This document shows positions 16,048 through 24,848 of a DNA stretch of 64,000 nucleotides, in pieces. The stretch's first letter is position 1. Every line of letters starts with the position of its first letter. This DNA is from Bog-159 sp963756605 (lineage in GTDB: Bacteria; Acidobacteriota; Terriglobia; Bryobacterales; Bryobacteraceae): the NCBI GenBank assembly GCA_963756605.1, contig CAVWOT010000003.1:186001-250000 (forward strand), given 5' to 3'. Below the pieces are notes generated by a model that was not told the origin of the DNA, did not search any database, and saw only the letters and a program-made list of their open reading frames with translations. Made by a program: the position numbers and the translations under genes.

Positions 16048-16304
16048 CAGGGTGATAGTACGCGGATAAACAATCGCTGTCAAGAAAAATAACAAATACA
16101 GACCCAATAAATAACTCGGGACAAAACCTGATAGCCCACTTATCGTACGCACGGAGCTGATGAAAAATACGACAGGGGCCACTTATTAAGTCCGTGAGCC
16201 GGCAGTCTTGGGAAGCTTAGCTATGGCGCCGCACGCATCGTCCGCCGTGCCGATCCGCTGCCGGGATGCGAACGGGGGTAAGCTACAGTATGAACGGAGG
16301 CATC

Positions 16305-17363
16305 ATGAATCAAGACGAAGGTTCCATCAGCCGGCGCGGGTTTGTCCAAACCGCGGCGCTGGCAGCCGGTACCCTGGCCGCGGCGGATCGCACGCGGGCA
16401 GCCAAGACGGCGGCCGATGTGAAGATCGGCCTGTACAGCATTACATACGGGGGGGTCTGGTATCGCGGCGATGCCCTGCCCGTCGAGCAGGTGATCGCGC
16501 GCGCGCACAGGTTCGGATATCAGGGCGTGGAGATCGACGGCAAACGGCCGCACGGCGATCCGCTCGATATGCCGCAGGCTCGCTGCCGCGAACTGCGCCG
16601 CATGGCCGGCGATCAAGGCATCGAGATTTACGCGGTCGCTGCCAACAACGATTTCAGTAGCCCCATTCCGGAACATCGCGAATCGCAACTGGTCTATACG
16701 CGGGAGTTGATGCGCGTGACCGCCGATCTCGGCGCGAAGCTGCTGCGCGTCTTCCTGGCGTGGCCGGGCGTCACGCTGCTTCCCGAAGGCGGCGGCAGCT
16801 ACGATTTCGCGAAAGCAGTGTGGAAGGCGGAGCATCAGGATGTTCCGGCCGAACGCACCTGGTCGTGGTGCCGCGACACACTGGCCGAAGCGGCCCGTCT
16901 GGCTGGCGATTTCGGCGTGACCCTGACGTTACAGAATCATCCACCGGTGATCGAGAAAGGCTATATCGATTGCCTGCGCATGGTCAACGAAGTGGCCTCG
17001 CCGCATCTGAAGGTCTGCTTCGATGCCCGTCTGGAACATAGCCTGGATGAGGCCGGCGTGCGTAAAGCCGTCAACGAGGTGGGCGCCTTGCAGACGCTTT
17101 GGCATTACGGCGGCGAGTTCGATCGTGGCGCCGAGGGAATCACGGTGAAGGGCGACGAAAAGGCTTTGGCGGAGATGCGCGGGCTATTGGACATCGGATA
17201 CCAGGGCTACGCGGGCTTTGAATTATGCCATCCGCTGCCGGTGGTGAACGGGCAAACGGTGGGCTTGGATTTCGTCGATAAGAACGCGCAGTTGGCCGCC
17301 GAATATATGCGCGGCATCCGGGCGGAGGCGCAGAAGTTGCACACCTCAGTCAGGCTGGGCTAA
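16305..17363 (+). CDS. Tat-exported sugar phosphate isomerase/epimerase-like TIM-barrel protein
   Basis: The N-terminus has a twin-arginine signal (SISRRGFVQTAALAAGTLAA), so the 352-residue protein should be folded before export. The rest is an AP-endonuclease-2/xylose-isomerase-like barrel with metal-site motifs including LTLQNHPPVIEKG, VCFDAR, LWHYGGEFDRG and FELCHP. Such proteins are numerous in Acidobacteria and act on sugars or related polyols, but the substrate is unknown. I start at MNQDEGSISRRG. The 3' end overlaps the convergent mscL gene by 14 bases. Confidence 0.85.
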   Translation: MNQDEGSISRRGFVQTAALAAGTLAAADRTRAAKTAADVKIGLYSITYGGVWYRGDALPVEQVIARAHRFGYQGVEIDGKRPHGDPLDMPQARCRELRRMAGDQGIEIYAVAANNDFSSPIPEHRESQLVYTRELMRVTADLGAKLLRVFLAWPGVTLLPEGGGSYDFAKAVWKAEHQDVPAERTWSWCRDTLAEAARLAGDFGVTLTLQNHPPVIEKGYIDCLRMVNEVASPHLKVCFDARLEHSLDEAGVRKAVNEVGALQTLWHYGGEFDRGAEGITVKGDEKALAEMRGLLDIGYQGYAGFELCHPLPVVNGQTVGLDFVDKNAQLAAEYMRGIRAEAQKLHTSVRLG

Positions 17364-17760
17364 GCGGCGAAGTACAGAACGCGCAGCGCCGGGCCTGGAT
17401 CGGGATCGTGCTCAGGCATTCCGGACACTGCTTGGTGGTGGGGTCGGGGGGAGCCTGGCCGCGGCGGGCGCGCGCCGTGACGGCGTTGACCGGCACCACT
17501 ACGAAGAAGTAGACGGCGGCGGCTACCGAGACGAACCCCACCACCTGATTCAGAAAGTCGCCGATAAGAAAGTTGCCGCCATTGATCGAGAACTTAATAG
17601 CGGAGAAATCCGGCTTGCCAGCCACGGCCGCAATGATCTGCATGAGCAAGTCGTTCACCAAGGCCGTGACCACCTTGCCAAACGCGAAGCCGATCACTAC
17701 CGCGACTGCCAGGTCGATGACGTTGCCGCGCAGTAGAAACTGCTTGAAGCCTTTCAACAT
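17350..17760 (-). CDS. mscL: MscL, large-conductance mechanosensitive channel, with zinc-ribbon tail
   Basis: MscL opens under membrane tension and releases solutes on osmotic downshock. The 136-residue protein begins with the typical N-terminal helix and TM1 (MLKGFKQFLLRGNVIDLAVA), has the periplasmic loop with INGGNFLIGDF, and TM2 (VVGFVSVAAAVYFFVVVPV). In place of the usual charged C-terminal helix it ends in a CxxC...CxxC zinc-ribbon motif (CPECLSTIPIQARRCAFC). A GAGGAT ribosome site precedes the ATG. The ribbon might bind zinc or stabilise the pentamer's cytoplasmic end. Confidence 0.95.
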   Translation of the reverse strand: MLKGFKQFLLRGNVIDLAVAVVIGFAFGKVVTALVNDLLMQIIAAVAGKPDFSAIKFSINGGNFLIGDFLNQVVGFVSVAAAVYFFVVVPVNAVTARARRGQAPPDPTTKQCPECLSTIPIQARRCAFCTSPLSPA

Positions 17761-17820
17761 GTATCCTCCGTGAGGCTTATTCTAGCAGCCTCGGGAGGAT
17801 GGCGGATTACAGCTTACAGC

Positions 17821-18918
17821 TTAGTGGTGGCCGCCGCCGGCTCCGCCCATTCCACCACCGCCTCCTCCTCCGTGCGATACTCCAGAGGAAACTGAGTTGG
17901 ACGACGAAAGTGTCGAAGAGGCGGACGCTTGGGACCTGCCGGCGAACCCGTTATGCTCTCCGCTGGACCAGTTGTGATAATTGCCGCCCGAACCACTCGG
18001 CCGCTTTGGTAACGGCATGCTCCGGTAGTTCACGGTGTTATACACATTGCCGTAACCGGGGTAGCCGTAATATCCGGGGTAACCGTAGAATCCGTTGTAG
18101 CAGGGCGAGGAGAAGAGGCCACCGGGCGTGTAGGTAAGATACAGGTCGAAGGGGCTGAGCAGCGGGCAACCGTAGGGGCTGAAGGCCATCCCGCCCATGC
18201 CAGGGACGTAGCTATACATCCCAAGATACGGATTCATAAACCACCCACCCTGGAACATACCGGTGCCGAGCAGCGAATGGCTCACGCTGCCGGCCGCGCC
18301 CACGTTCGCCATAGAGACAGACTCAGAGCGCCGCTCACTCCAACGGTTCAGGGCATCGTTCACCGACTTGTCAAACGCTTGCACGGTCAACGTATCCAGC
18401 GCGATCCGGTGGCCTTCCTTTACGTCCACGGTCTTCTCGCCGGCGGTAACTTCCGCCAGGCCGTCGAAGACGCGCAACTCGTTGGCGGCGGCGTCGAACC
18501 GGTAAATGCCTTTCTTAAGCGGATGAACGGTGGCATCCCCATAAACCACGCTCACCGAGTTGTCCTTGCCAATATCGTCCGCCTCCACCACGGCGGATCC
18601 CGATTGGAACTCCAGCCGGGTATCAATCAGCCGGTTGGTAATCATGCGGAAAGAACTGTCCTCGCCGACGCGCAGGAAAACGCCCGGAGTCAACAGCACC
18701 TCCGCGCGACCTTCCTCGGTTTTCAGTTGTTCGTTCTCCTTCACTTCCGGAAAAACGCCGAATTTAGTTTCCACCAATTGGCCGCCGACGTAAACCTGGC
18801 CTTCCACATAGTGGATCAGGCCGGAACGTGCCGAGATCACCGCCGATTGGGCAAAAGCGGCCAAGCTGCCTGCCGCGAGTGCCGAAATGCCAACGCCGAA
18901 TCTGAAGGCCGGTCCCAT
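17821..18918 (-). CDS. Exported FecR-domain protein with Gly/Ser/Tyr-rich tail
   Basis: The ATG at 18918 follows a good AAAGGAG site and gives 365 residues. After a signal peptide there is a FecR-like beta-rich domain at about 30-190 (SARSGLIHYVEGQVYVGGQ, the GRAEVLLTPGVFLRVGEDSS motif, and FDGLAEVTAG). The second half is low-complexity: Tyr/Gly/Pro repeats (GYPGYYGYPGYGN), then Ser- and His/Gly-rich runs to the end. FecR domains in acidobacteria are often found in exported polymer- or scaffold-binding proteins. The role here is unknown. Confidence 0.75.
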   Translation of the reverse strand: MGPAFRFGVGISALAAGSLAAFAQSAVISARSGLIHYVEGQVYVGGQLVETKFGVFPEVKENEQLKTEEGRAEVLLTPGVFLRVGEDSSFRMITNRLIDTRLEFQSGSAVVEADDIGKDNSVSVVYGDATVHPLKKGIYRFDAAANELRVFDGLAEVTAGEKTVDVKEGHRIALDTLTVQAFDKSVNDALNRWSERRSESVSMANVGAAGSVSHSLLGTGMFQGGWFMNPYLGMYSYVPGMGGMAFSPYGCPLLSPFDLYLTYTPGGLFSSPCYNGFYGYPGYYGYPGYGNVYNTVNYRSMPLPKRPSGSGGNYHNWSSGEHNGFAGRSQASASSTLSSSNSVSSGVSHGGGGGGGMGGAGGGHH

Positions 18919-18989
18919 AAGCACTCCTTTAACAACTCCTTAATAAAGCATCTGCGTTGTGGGGGACGTTTGTCAATAGCCGCGCGTTA

Positions 18990-20309
18990 CTATAATCGCA
19001 CTATGTGCGACGAATTCACACCTTTCAACGCATTGCGGGTGTCCACGATCAACCGGCTTTGCGCTACCAGTTGACCATAGTCGAACGAAGTATGGTCGGT
19101 GATAATCGCGACGCAGTCGGCCTGCGCGGCCAGATCCTCCGGCTGCGCGCACAAACCAACCCCATCTAATTGAAGCTGGGGAACATGCGGATCGCTATAG
19201 GTGATCCGGGCGCCGCGCCGCTTCAGTAGCAGCATGACGTCCAAGGCGGGAGATTCGCGCAGATCCTCGATATCCTTCTTATAAGCGACGCCCATCACGT
19301 GGATGTGCGAACCCTTTACCGGCTTGCCCGCGTCATTGAGCGCGTTTTGGATCTTGTCCACCACAAAATGGGGCATCTGCCCGTTGATATAGCCGGCTAA
19401 TTCGATAAAACGGGCTTCGATGCCGGCCTGCTTGGTTTTCCAGGAAAGATAAAACGGGTCGATAGGAATACAATGCCCGCCCAATCCGGGACCCGGATAA
19501 AACGGCATGAATCCAAACGGCTTGGTAGCGGCCGCCTCGATCACTTCCCAGACGTTGATGCCCATGCGGTCGCACATGAGCGCCATTTCGTTGACCAGTC
19601 CGATGTTGATCATGCGGAACGTGTTTTCCAGCAGTTTGACCATTTCGGCCACCTGCGTGGAACTGACTGGTACGACGGTCTCTAGAGCTTGTGCGTAAAA
19701 CAGCCGCCCCATTTCCGTACATGCGGCGGTAGTGCCACCCACCACTTTGGGGATATTGGCCGTCTGGTATTTCGGGTTGCCTGGGTCGACTCGTTCCGGC
19801 GAGAAGCAAAGAAAAAAGTCCTGGCCCACGCGCAGGCCCGATTTTTCGAACATGGGGAGCAGCAGTTCGTCGGTGGTTCCGGGATATGTGGTCGATTCCA
19901 GAATGATCAGCATGCCGCTATGGATAAACTTGAGGATGTCCTCGCAGGACGACAAGATGTAGCTCATGTCCGGGTCTTTGGTCTTGCGGAGCGGCGTGGG
20001 CACGCAGATATTGATCGTGTCCAGGTCGCGCACCTCGCCGAAGTCCGTGGTGGCGCGGAGTTTGCCTTCCCCGACGAGTTTCGATAACGCGGCGCTCGAA
20101 ATATCGCCCACATAGGATTCGCCAGCATTGACGCGCCGGATTTTGGCGGCGTTCAGATCGATGCCGGTGACCGTGAAGCCAGCCTTGGCGAACTCGACGG
20201 CCAGCGGCAGGCCGACGTAGCCGAGTCCCACGATTCCGACACGGGCACGGCGCGAAGCGATTTTTTGTTCTAATATTTGGGCGGTTGTTTCCGTGGCGGT
20301 CATGGTCAT
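18990..20309 (-). CDS. Nucleotide-sugar dehydrogenase (UDP-HexNAc 6-dehydrogenase type)
   Basis: This enzyme oxidises a UDP-sugar C6 alcohol to the acid in two NAD-dependent steps. It supplies uronic or aminuronic acids for surface polysaccharide. The 439-residue protein has the NAD-binding motif VGIVGLGYVGLPLAVEF, the central segment EMVKLLENTFRMINIGLVNEM and the catalytic-Cys motif GLGGHCIPIDPFYLSW. The C-terminal UDP-binding domain has VMGVAYKKDIEDLRESPA. These features resemble WbpA/TviB more than UDP-glucose dehydrogenase. No other polysaccharide genes adjoin it. Confidence 0.88.
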   Translation of the reverse strand: MTMTATETTAQILEQKIASRRARVGIVGLGYVGLPLAVEFAKAGFTVTGIDLNAAKIRRVNAGESYVGDISSAALSKLVGEGKLRATTDFGEVRDLDTINICVPTPLRKTKDPDMSYILSSCEDILKFIHSGMLIILESTTYPGTTDELLLPMFEKSGLRVGQDFFLCFSPERVDPGNPKYQTANIPKVVGGTTAACTEMGRLFYAQALETVVPVSSTQVAEMVKLLENTFRMINIGLVNEMALMCDRMGINVWEVIEAAATKPFGFMPFYPGPGLGGHCIPIDPFYLSWKTKQAGIEARFIELAGYINGQMPHFVVDKIQNALNDAGKPVKGSHIHVMGVAYKKDIEDLRESPALDVMLLLKRRGARITYSDPHVPQLQLDGVGLCAQPEDLAAQADCVAIITDHTSFDYGQLVAQSRLIVDTRNALKGVNSSHIVRL

Positions 20310-20405
20310 GTTTCCATCATATAGGCGAACAGATTGTAATTCATCCATTTTGGAACCGGGTGCGGCAAGGCTGCGTTAACATAGTTGATACGAAAGGGGT
20401 GCGCC

Positions 20406-21686
20406 ATGCGCCTACGCCTGCTCGCAGTTGTCGCGGTCCTCACTGGGTATTTGTACGCCGCCGATCCGGAACTTCTCAGCCTGGCTATGCCGGATTCTCA
20501 GGCACTCGCCGGAGTAAACGTGGCACCGGTGCGGCTTTCGCCGCTCGGGCAATATCTTCTTTCGGACAGCGGCCCATTGCCGGCAGCGGGCCTCAATCAG
20601 ATAATGGAGACCAGCGGGTTCGATCCGCGCCGGGATCTGCAGGAAATTCTGTTTTCGACAAAGGCGCAGCCAGCGAGCGGCTCGGCCCTGATCCTGGTGC
20701 GGGGAACGTTCGACGTTTCCAAGATTCTGGCAGCGGCCCAAGCGAGCGGTGCCACTATCGAGACGTATAAAGGCGTTTCGATTGTGGAACAGTCGAAGCG
20801 GCAGGGCGCCGCATTTCCTAATTCCACCCTGGCGATTCTCGGGGACACCCCCGAAGTGCGGGCGGCCATCGACCGCGCTACCGCGCCCACCTCTATCAAT
20901 TCCGCGCTGGCGGTACTGGTGAACCAGGTGAGCCTGGCAGAGGACATCTGGTTCGCTTCGATGTCGCCGATGGACCTGGTTCCGCAACCGGCGCAGGGGG
21001 CGCCGAATCCCCTGGCGCTCTACAGCAAGGTGCAGCAACTCAGCGGCGGGATCAAGTTTGGGGCTAATGTTGTGCTCAGCGTACAGGCGGTGTCGCAGAC
21101 GGCCCAGGATGCCCAAATGCTGGCAGCGTTGCTGAAGGGGTTGGGCGTAGGCCTGACAGGCCAATCGAACGGGGAAATGGCGTGGGCTGCCGCTTTGTTG
21201 CAGAATCTCAGTGTGACCGCCGACGGGCCGGTTACGACCATTTCAGTGAGCATACCGGAGACGCAAGTTGAACAGATGATCCAGGCGGCGCACGCCAATC
21301 CTCCTCAACAGGCGATTGGCATCGACCCCAGATCGCGGGTCGCGCCGGCTCCTCCACCACCTCCGCCGCCGGCCAGCCTGCCGGTTGAAACTCCGCAGCG
21401 TATTCGCATCGGGGGCAACGTGCAAAAAGCCAAACTCGTGCAGCAGGTGGAACCAGTTTATCCGCCGCTGGCGTTGCAGGCTCGCATCAGCGGCGTGGTG
21501 CGGATGAACGTAATCATCGGGAAAGACGGAACCGTGGAGACTTTGACCCTTTCCAGCGGCCATCCGCTGCTGGTGCCGGCCGCCATGGACGCGGTGAAGC
21601 AATGGGTTTACCAACCGACTTTGCTGAACGGGACACCTGTGGAAGTCGTTACGCAGGTGGAAGTGAATTTCGATTTGAATCAGTGA
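20406..21686 (+). CDS. Exported protein with C-terminal TonB domain
   Basis: The ATG at 20406 gives 426 residues with a short signal peptide (MRLRLLAVVAVLTGYLYA). Residues 20-290 form an unassigned domain with alternating helices and strands. A Pro-rich linker (PAPPPPPPPASLP) follows, then a TonB C-terminal domain (QQVEPVYPPLALQARISGVV and DAVKQWVYQPTLLNGTPVEV). It lacks the N-terminal membrane anchor of classical TonB, so it probably binds in the periplasm without driving transport. Acidobacteria have many such fusions. Confidence 0.75.
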   Translation: MRLRLLAVVAVLTGYLYAADPELLSLAMPDSQALAGVNVAPVRLSPLGQYLLSDSGPLPAAGLNQIMETSGFDPRRDLQEILFSTKAQPASGSALILVRGTFDVSKILAAAQASGATIETYKGVSIVEQSKRQGAAFPNSTLAILGDTPEVRAAIDRATAPTSINSALAVLVNQVSLAEDIWFASMSPMDLVPQPAQGAPNPLALYSKVQQLSGGIKFGANVVLSVQAVSQTAQDAQMLAALLKGLGVGLTGQSNGEMAWAAALLQNLSVTADGPVTTISVSIPETQVEQMIQAAHANPPQQAIGIDPRSRVAPAPPPPPPPASLPVETPQRIRIGGNVQKAKLVQQVEPVYPPLALQARISGVVRMNVIIGKDGTVETLTLSSGHPLLVPAAMDAVKQWVYQPTLLNGTPVEVVTQVEVNFDLNQ

Positions 21687-21707
21687 ATCAGTGAGTGGTA
21701 CGCGGGG

Positions 21708-23324
21708 CTATCCTGCTGTGCGGCGCATCATGGCGCGCTTCACCTGTTCGAGCAGAGCGTGCGCGCGGGGCAGACTCTCGACGGCTTGCCGTACTTCCGG
21801 ATCGCTGGCCAGCAGCAGGCGATCGGCTGACCGCTTGTCGAACGCGCGCGAGTAGAATTCGTACTTCAGCCCATCCTCCACCCAGGCTCGATTCTGAGTG
21901 AATTCGGCGTCCGTGAAAATCACCCCTTGTTGGCGCAGATAGTCGCGGAAGCGCATGACCAGCGCCTCGTCCGGCGACCAGCCCTGCGGCAGTTGCGGCT
22001 GGTCCGCACCAAAATACACCGAGCCGAAGTGGAAGAATACGCCGGGCTGCGGATAGGCCACATGCCGCTGGAAGGCGTTCATCAATTGCGGCGGAAATTT
22101 CTCGTCCGGCGTGATGCCGCCGCCGCCGTAGACCGTGCGGCCGCTGTCGGTCATCTTCACGTCATTCAGGTTCTGCGCGTCTTCCTGGCGGTTGTGATAG
22201 TAATAATCGAAAAACGAGCGGTGCGAATAATCGCGTTGGATGAGCCGGCCGCTAGGCGTGTAGTAGCGCGCGATGGTCAGCAGCAGGGCGGCGTCCTCGG
22301 ACAAAGGAAATTGCGCCTGCACCAGGCCTTTTCCGAAAGTATTCTCGCCCATCACCCAGGCCCGGTCGTGATCCTGCAGCGCGCCCGCGACGATTTCCGA
22401 AGCGGAAGCCGTATTCCGGTTTACCAGCACCACCACCGGATATTGCCGGCCATGATTACCGACCTTGGCGCGGAACACCTGCTCCGGTTCAGAACGGCCG
22501 CGATGCGAAACCACGGTCTGGTCCTTGCGCAGAAAATGGCCGGCCACCTCGACGGCTTCGTTCAGCAGTCCGCCGCGATTCTCGCGCAGGTCCAGGATCA
22601 GCCCGTTTACATTATCCTCGCCCAACCGACGCAGGTCTTCTTCCATATCGCGCCCGGCGCTCTGGGCCTCGAAGGTCTTGATAGTGACGCACGCGATCCC
22701 CGGCCGCACCCAGAAGGCGTCCACCACGCTAGGCGAGATTTCGCCGCGGGTGACCATGAAGGAGAACATTTTCGGCGCGCCGGATCTTCGTACGCCGACT
22801 TTCACCAGCGTCCCGCGAGGCCCTTTCAGGCGGTCTGCTACCGCGCCGGAATCTTCGCCTTCCACGTCGTGGTCGTCCACGGCGGCGATCACGTCTCCAC
22901 GCCGCAACCCGGCGCGCGCCGCCGGCGAATCCGGAAATGCCTGCACTACCACCACGTGCGGTCCGTCCATCATCACCTCCATGCCGACGCCGTAGTATTG
23001 GCCGCGTTGGTTCTGTTGCAGGAGGCGATACTCTTCGGGATCGAGGAAATTGGAGTGCGGATCGAGGGTGCGCAGCATTCCTGGAATGGCGCCCTGATAG
23101 ATCGCTTTATCCGGCGTGATGGTGTCCGCGAAATTCTCTTCGATGAGGGCGTACGCCGAGGCGAAGGACTTTACGTTACCCTTTAGATCTCCTTCGGATT
23201 GGCCGGTGGCGGTGCGTCCGATGGCAGGCCCCCACAGGCCAGCCATCCAACCTCCCAGTGCAATTACCAGCGGTACGAATGCCGCCGAGTGGTACTTCTT
23301 AGGTTTGTTGGATTGTGTGGCCAC
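21708..23324 (-). CDS. S41-family carboxy-terminal processing protease
   Basis: CtpA-type proteases trim or degrade periplasmic proteins. I use the GTG at 23324 (538 residues), because a GAGGG ribosome site lies nine bases upstream and the longer frame runs through the next gene's 3' end. A membrane segment (FVPLVIALGGWMAGLWGP) is followed by a PDZ domain (FPDSPAARAGLRRGDVIAAV) and the S41 catalytic domain, with Ser in NTASASEIVAGAL and Lys in ENTFGKGLVQ. The tail of about 150 residues beyond the protease core is longer than usual and unassigned. Confidence 0.88.
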   Translation of the reverse strand: MATQSNKPKKYHSAAFVPLVIALGGWMAGLWGPAIGRTATGQSEGDLKGNVKSFASAYALIEENFADTITPDKAIYQGAIPGMLRTLDPHSNFLDPEEYRLLQQNQRGQYYGVGMEVMMDGPHVVVVQAFPDSPAARAGLRRGDVIAAVDDHDVEGEDSGAVADRLKGPRGTLVKVGVRRSGAPKMFSFMVTRGEISPSVVDAFWVRPGIACVTIKTFEAQSAGRDMEEDLRRLGEDNVNGLILDLRENRGGLLNEAVEVAGHFLRKDQTVVSHRGRSEPEQVFRAKVGNHGRQYPVVVLVNRNTASASEIVAGALQDHDRAWVMGENTFGKGLVQAQFPLSEDAALLLTIARYYTPSGRLIQRDYSHRSFFDYYYHNRQEDAQNLNDVKMTDSGRTVYGGGGITPDEKFPPQLMNAFQRHVAYPQPGVFFHFGSVYFGADQPQLPQGWSPDEALVMRFRDYLRQQGVIFTDAEFTQNRAWVEDGLKYEFYSRAFDKRSADRLLLASDPEVRQAVESLPRAHALLEQVKRAMMRRTAG

Positions 23325-23388
23325 GCCAGAAAGCCCTCGCTCGTTCTCACCATGATAACACTGCTTGCGGCGGGGAACGAATATAAGG

Positions 23389-24543
23389 TTATGGGAGTTC
23401 GTCGGGATGGAAAACCAGATCGCGATCGAGCACCATTTCCATGTGGGTGCCGTCCTTGAGCACCACATTCTGATTGCGGGAAAGCAGCACTCCGGCCAGC
23501 GCGCCGATACCGCCGCCGACAGCCGCGCCGCCCAACCCGCGCGTGATGGCGCCAACCGCGGCGCCCATTCCAGCGCCCTCAACCACAGTACGCCCGTCGG
23601 CGGACTTGGTGCCACCCTCCACCTTGCCCTCGTCTCCCATGGGACGGGCGCGAAAATCGCGGGATACGCCATTCGGCAAAATCAGTGAGTCGAACCGGAT
23701 GTACAGTTCGCCCTTCCCCACGACCTTTCCGGCGGCCTTGGCTTTAGTAATGGTGCCTTGTACATCGCTATTGCGCGGAATGACCACGTGCCCGCCGGCC
23801 GCCACCGGAGCGGCGGTGCGCAAATAAACATGATCGCCCTCTTTGGCGTATTTCGTATTCAGTTCCCCGATCAGGGAAAGCAGCACGCGCGTTCCCGTGG
23901 GGACCGTGACGTCGGCTGCGCCTGGCTCCGGCCTCTTCACGAGTTCCGGTTGGGATGCATCGGCGGGAGCCGCGGTTTGCCGCCATCCGGCCGGCTGCGC
24001 TGGATCGTGAGCCGCCGGAGCCACAGCGGCAGGCTCGGCTGGGGGTGGGGCCGGGGTGGGCGGATGGGCGGCCGGTGCGGGCGATCCTTCGCGGCGGAAG
24101 ACCAGGGTGCCTTCCGATTCGCCATTGGCGCGCACCACCTGACGCGTAATGGTGAGCGTGTTGTGCGTGCGCGAGAGTTCCCAGCGGTCCATGATCGTAT
24201 AGTGCAGCGGGCCGGTAACCTGTGTATTCACGAGCAGCGCCGCTCCCTCCCACTTAGTCATGGAGCTTCTGGTCTCGCCGCCGATCTGCTTGCGGGTTTC
24301 GCTGCCATCGAGTGTATAGGACCACTCCGCCGCTCCCGCGGAGCAGAGGATGCCTGCTGGTCCTTCGGAAACGGTAAGATTGGTCTCCACGGGTCCTAGA
24401 GAAGCGGTATCGCTGGCACCCTGGTCCAGCAGCCACTTTCCGGAAAAATCGCGGTCGGAACCGCCGGCGCGCAGTGCAAACGTGCAAACCCACGCGATCA
24501 GCAGGGCCACCAGCGGTGCGAGTAGGGAAGATCGCCCTTGCAT
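23389..24543 (-). CDS. Exported protein with Pro-rich linker and glycine zipper
   Basis: The 384-residue protein begins MQGRSSLLAPLVALLIAWVC, a signal sequence. An N-terminal domain (DFSGKWLLDQGASD, TRKQIGGETRSSM) resembles the lipocalin-like domains common in acidobacterial secreted proteins. An Ala/Pro-rich linker leads to a beta-domain (VPTGTRVLLSLIGELNTKYA, VIPRNSDVQGTITKAK) similar in pattern to VirB10/TrbI-like folds. Near the end is a glycine-zipper helix (GAAVGAITRGLGGAAVGGGI) that could insert into a membrane. No function can be assigned. Confidence 0.65.
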   Translation of the reverse strand: MQGRSSLLAPLVALLIAWVCTFALRAGGSDRDFSGKWLLDQGASDTASLGPVETNLTVSEGPAGILCSAGAAEWSYTLDGSETRKQIGGETRSSMTKWEGAALLVNTQVTGPLHYTIMDRWELSRTHNTLTITRQVVRANGESEGTLVFRREGSPAPAAHPPTPAPPPAEPAAVAPAAHDPAQPAGWRQTAAPADASQPELVKRPEPGAADVTVPTGTRVLLSLIGELNTKYAKEGDHVYLRTAAPVAAGGHVVIPRNSDVQGTITKAKAAGKVVGKGELYIRFDSLILPNGVSRDFRARPMGDEGKVEGGTKSADGRTVVEGAGMGAAVGAITRGLGGAAVGGGIGALAGVLLSRNQNVVLKDGTHMEMVLDRDLVFHPDELP

Positions 24544-24848
24544 GTTCCAAAGCTTACCATAGGCGAGCGTCGCGCACATGTTGAATAGCTGACTACGGGG
24601 CTGTCTCAACAAGGTTACAAGGCTAAGGGTTATGAGTTATGAGTTCAGTAAGTCGACTGCCCGATGTAACTGCCCCTTCTGCCGGGCTACTCCAGTCGCA
24701 GGTCCGGCAGGAGGTTTTTCGATGCTGACCTGAGACGCCGGCCGAACTGCAGCGGGGCTGAAGCGCCGCGCCGGCTAAAGCCTGCCCTCCAAAGCCCGCC
24801 CATAATTGCGAAGATTCTTGACAGGTCGTCACCAGGCGGTGTGACACC
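24544..24848. other. Intergenic region with dispersed-repeat copy
   Basis: This 305-base gap separates two divergent genes. It holds a degenerate GTTATGA direct repeat near 24632 and the repeat described at 24750-24783. I see no convincing ORF or RNA gene. Confidence 0.5.
24750..24783. repeat. Dispersed 34-base repeat, copy 1
   Basis: The 34 bases ending GCGCCGGCTAAAGCCT match 42007-42040 at 31 of 34 positions. In copy 2 the first half forms a GCGGGGCGCAAGCCCCGC hairpin. Both copies are intergenic. Confidence 0.7.

Noticed and set aside
22937..23119. Short plus-strand ORFs inside the S41 protease gene
   Set aside because: They are shadows of a gene with intact PDZ and catalytic motifs.
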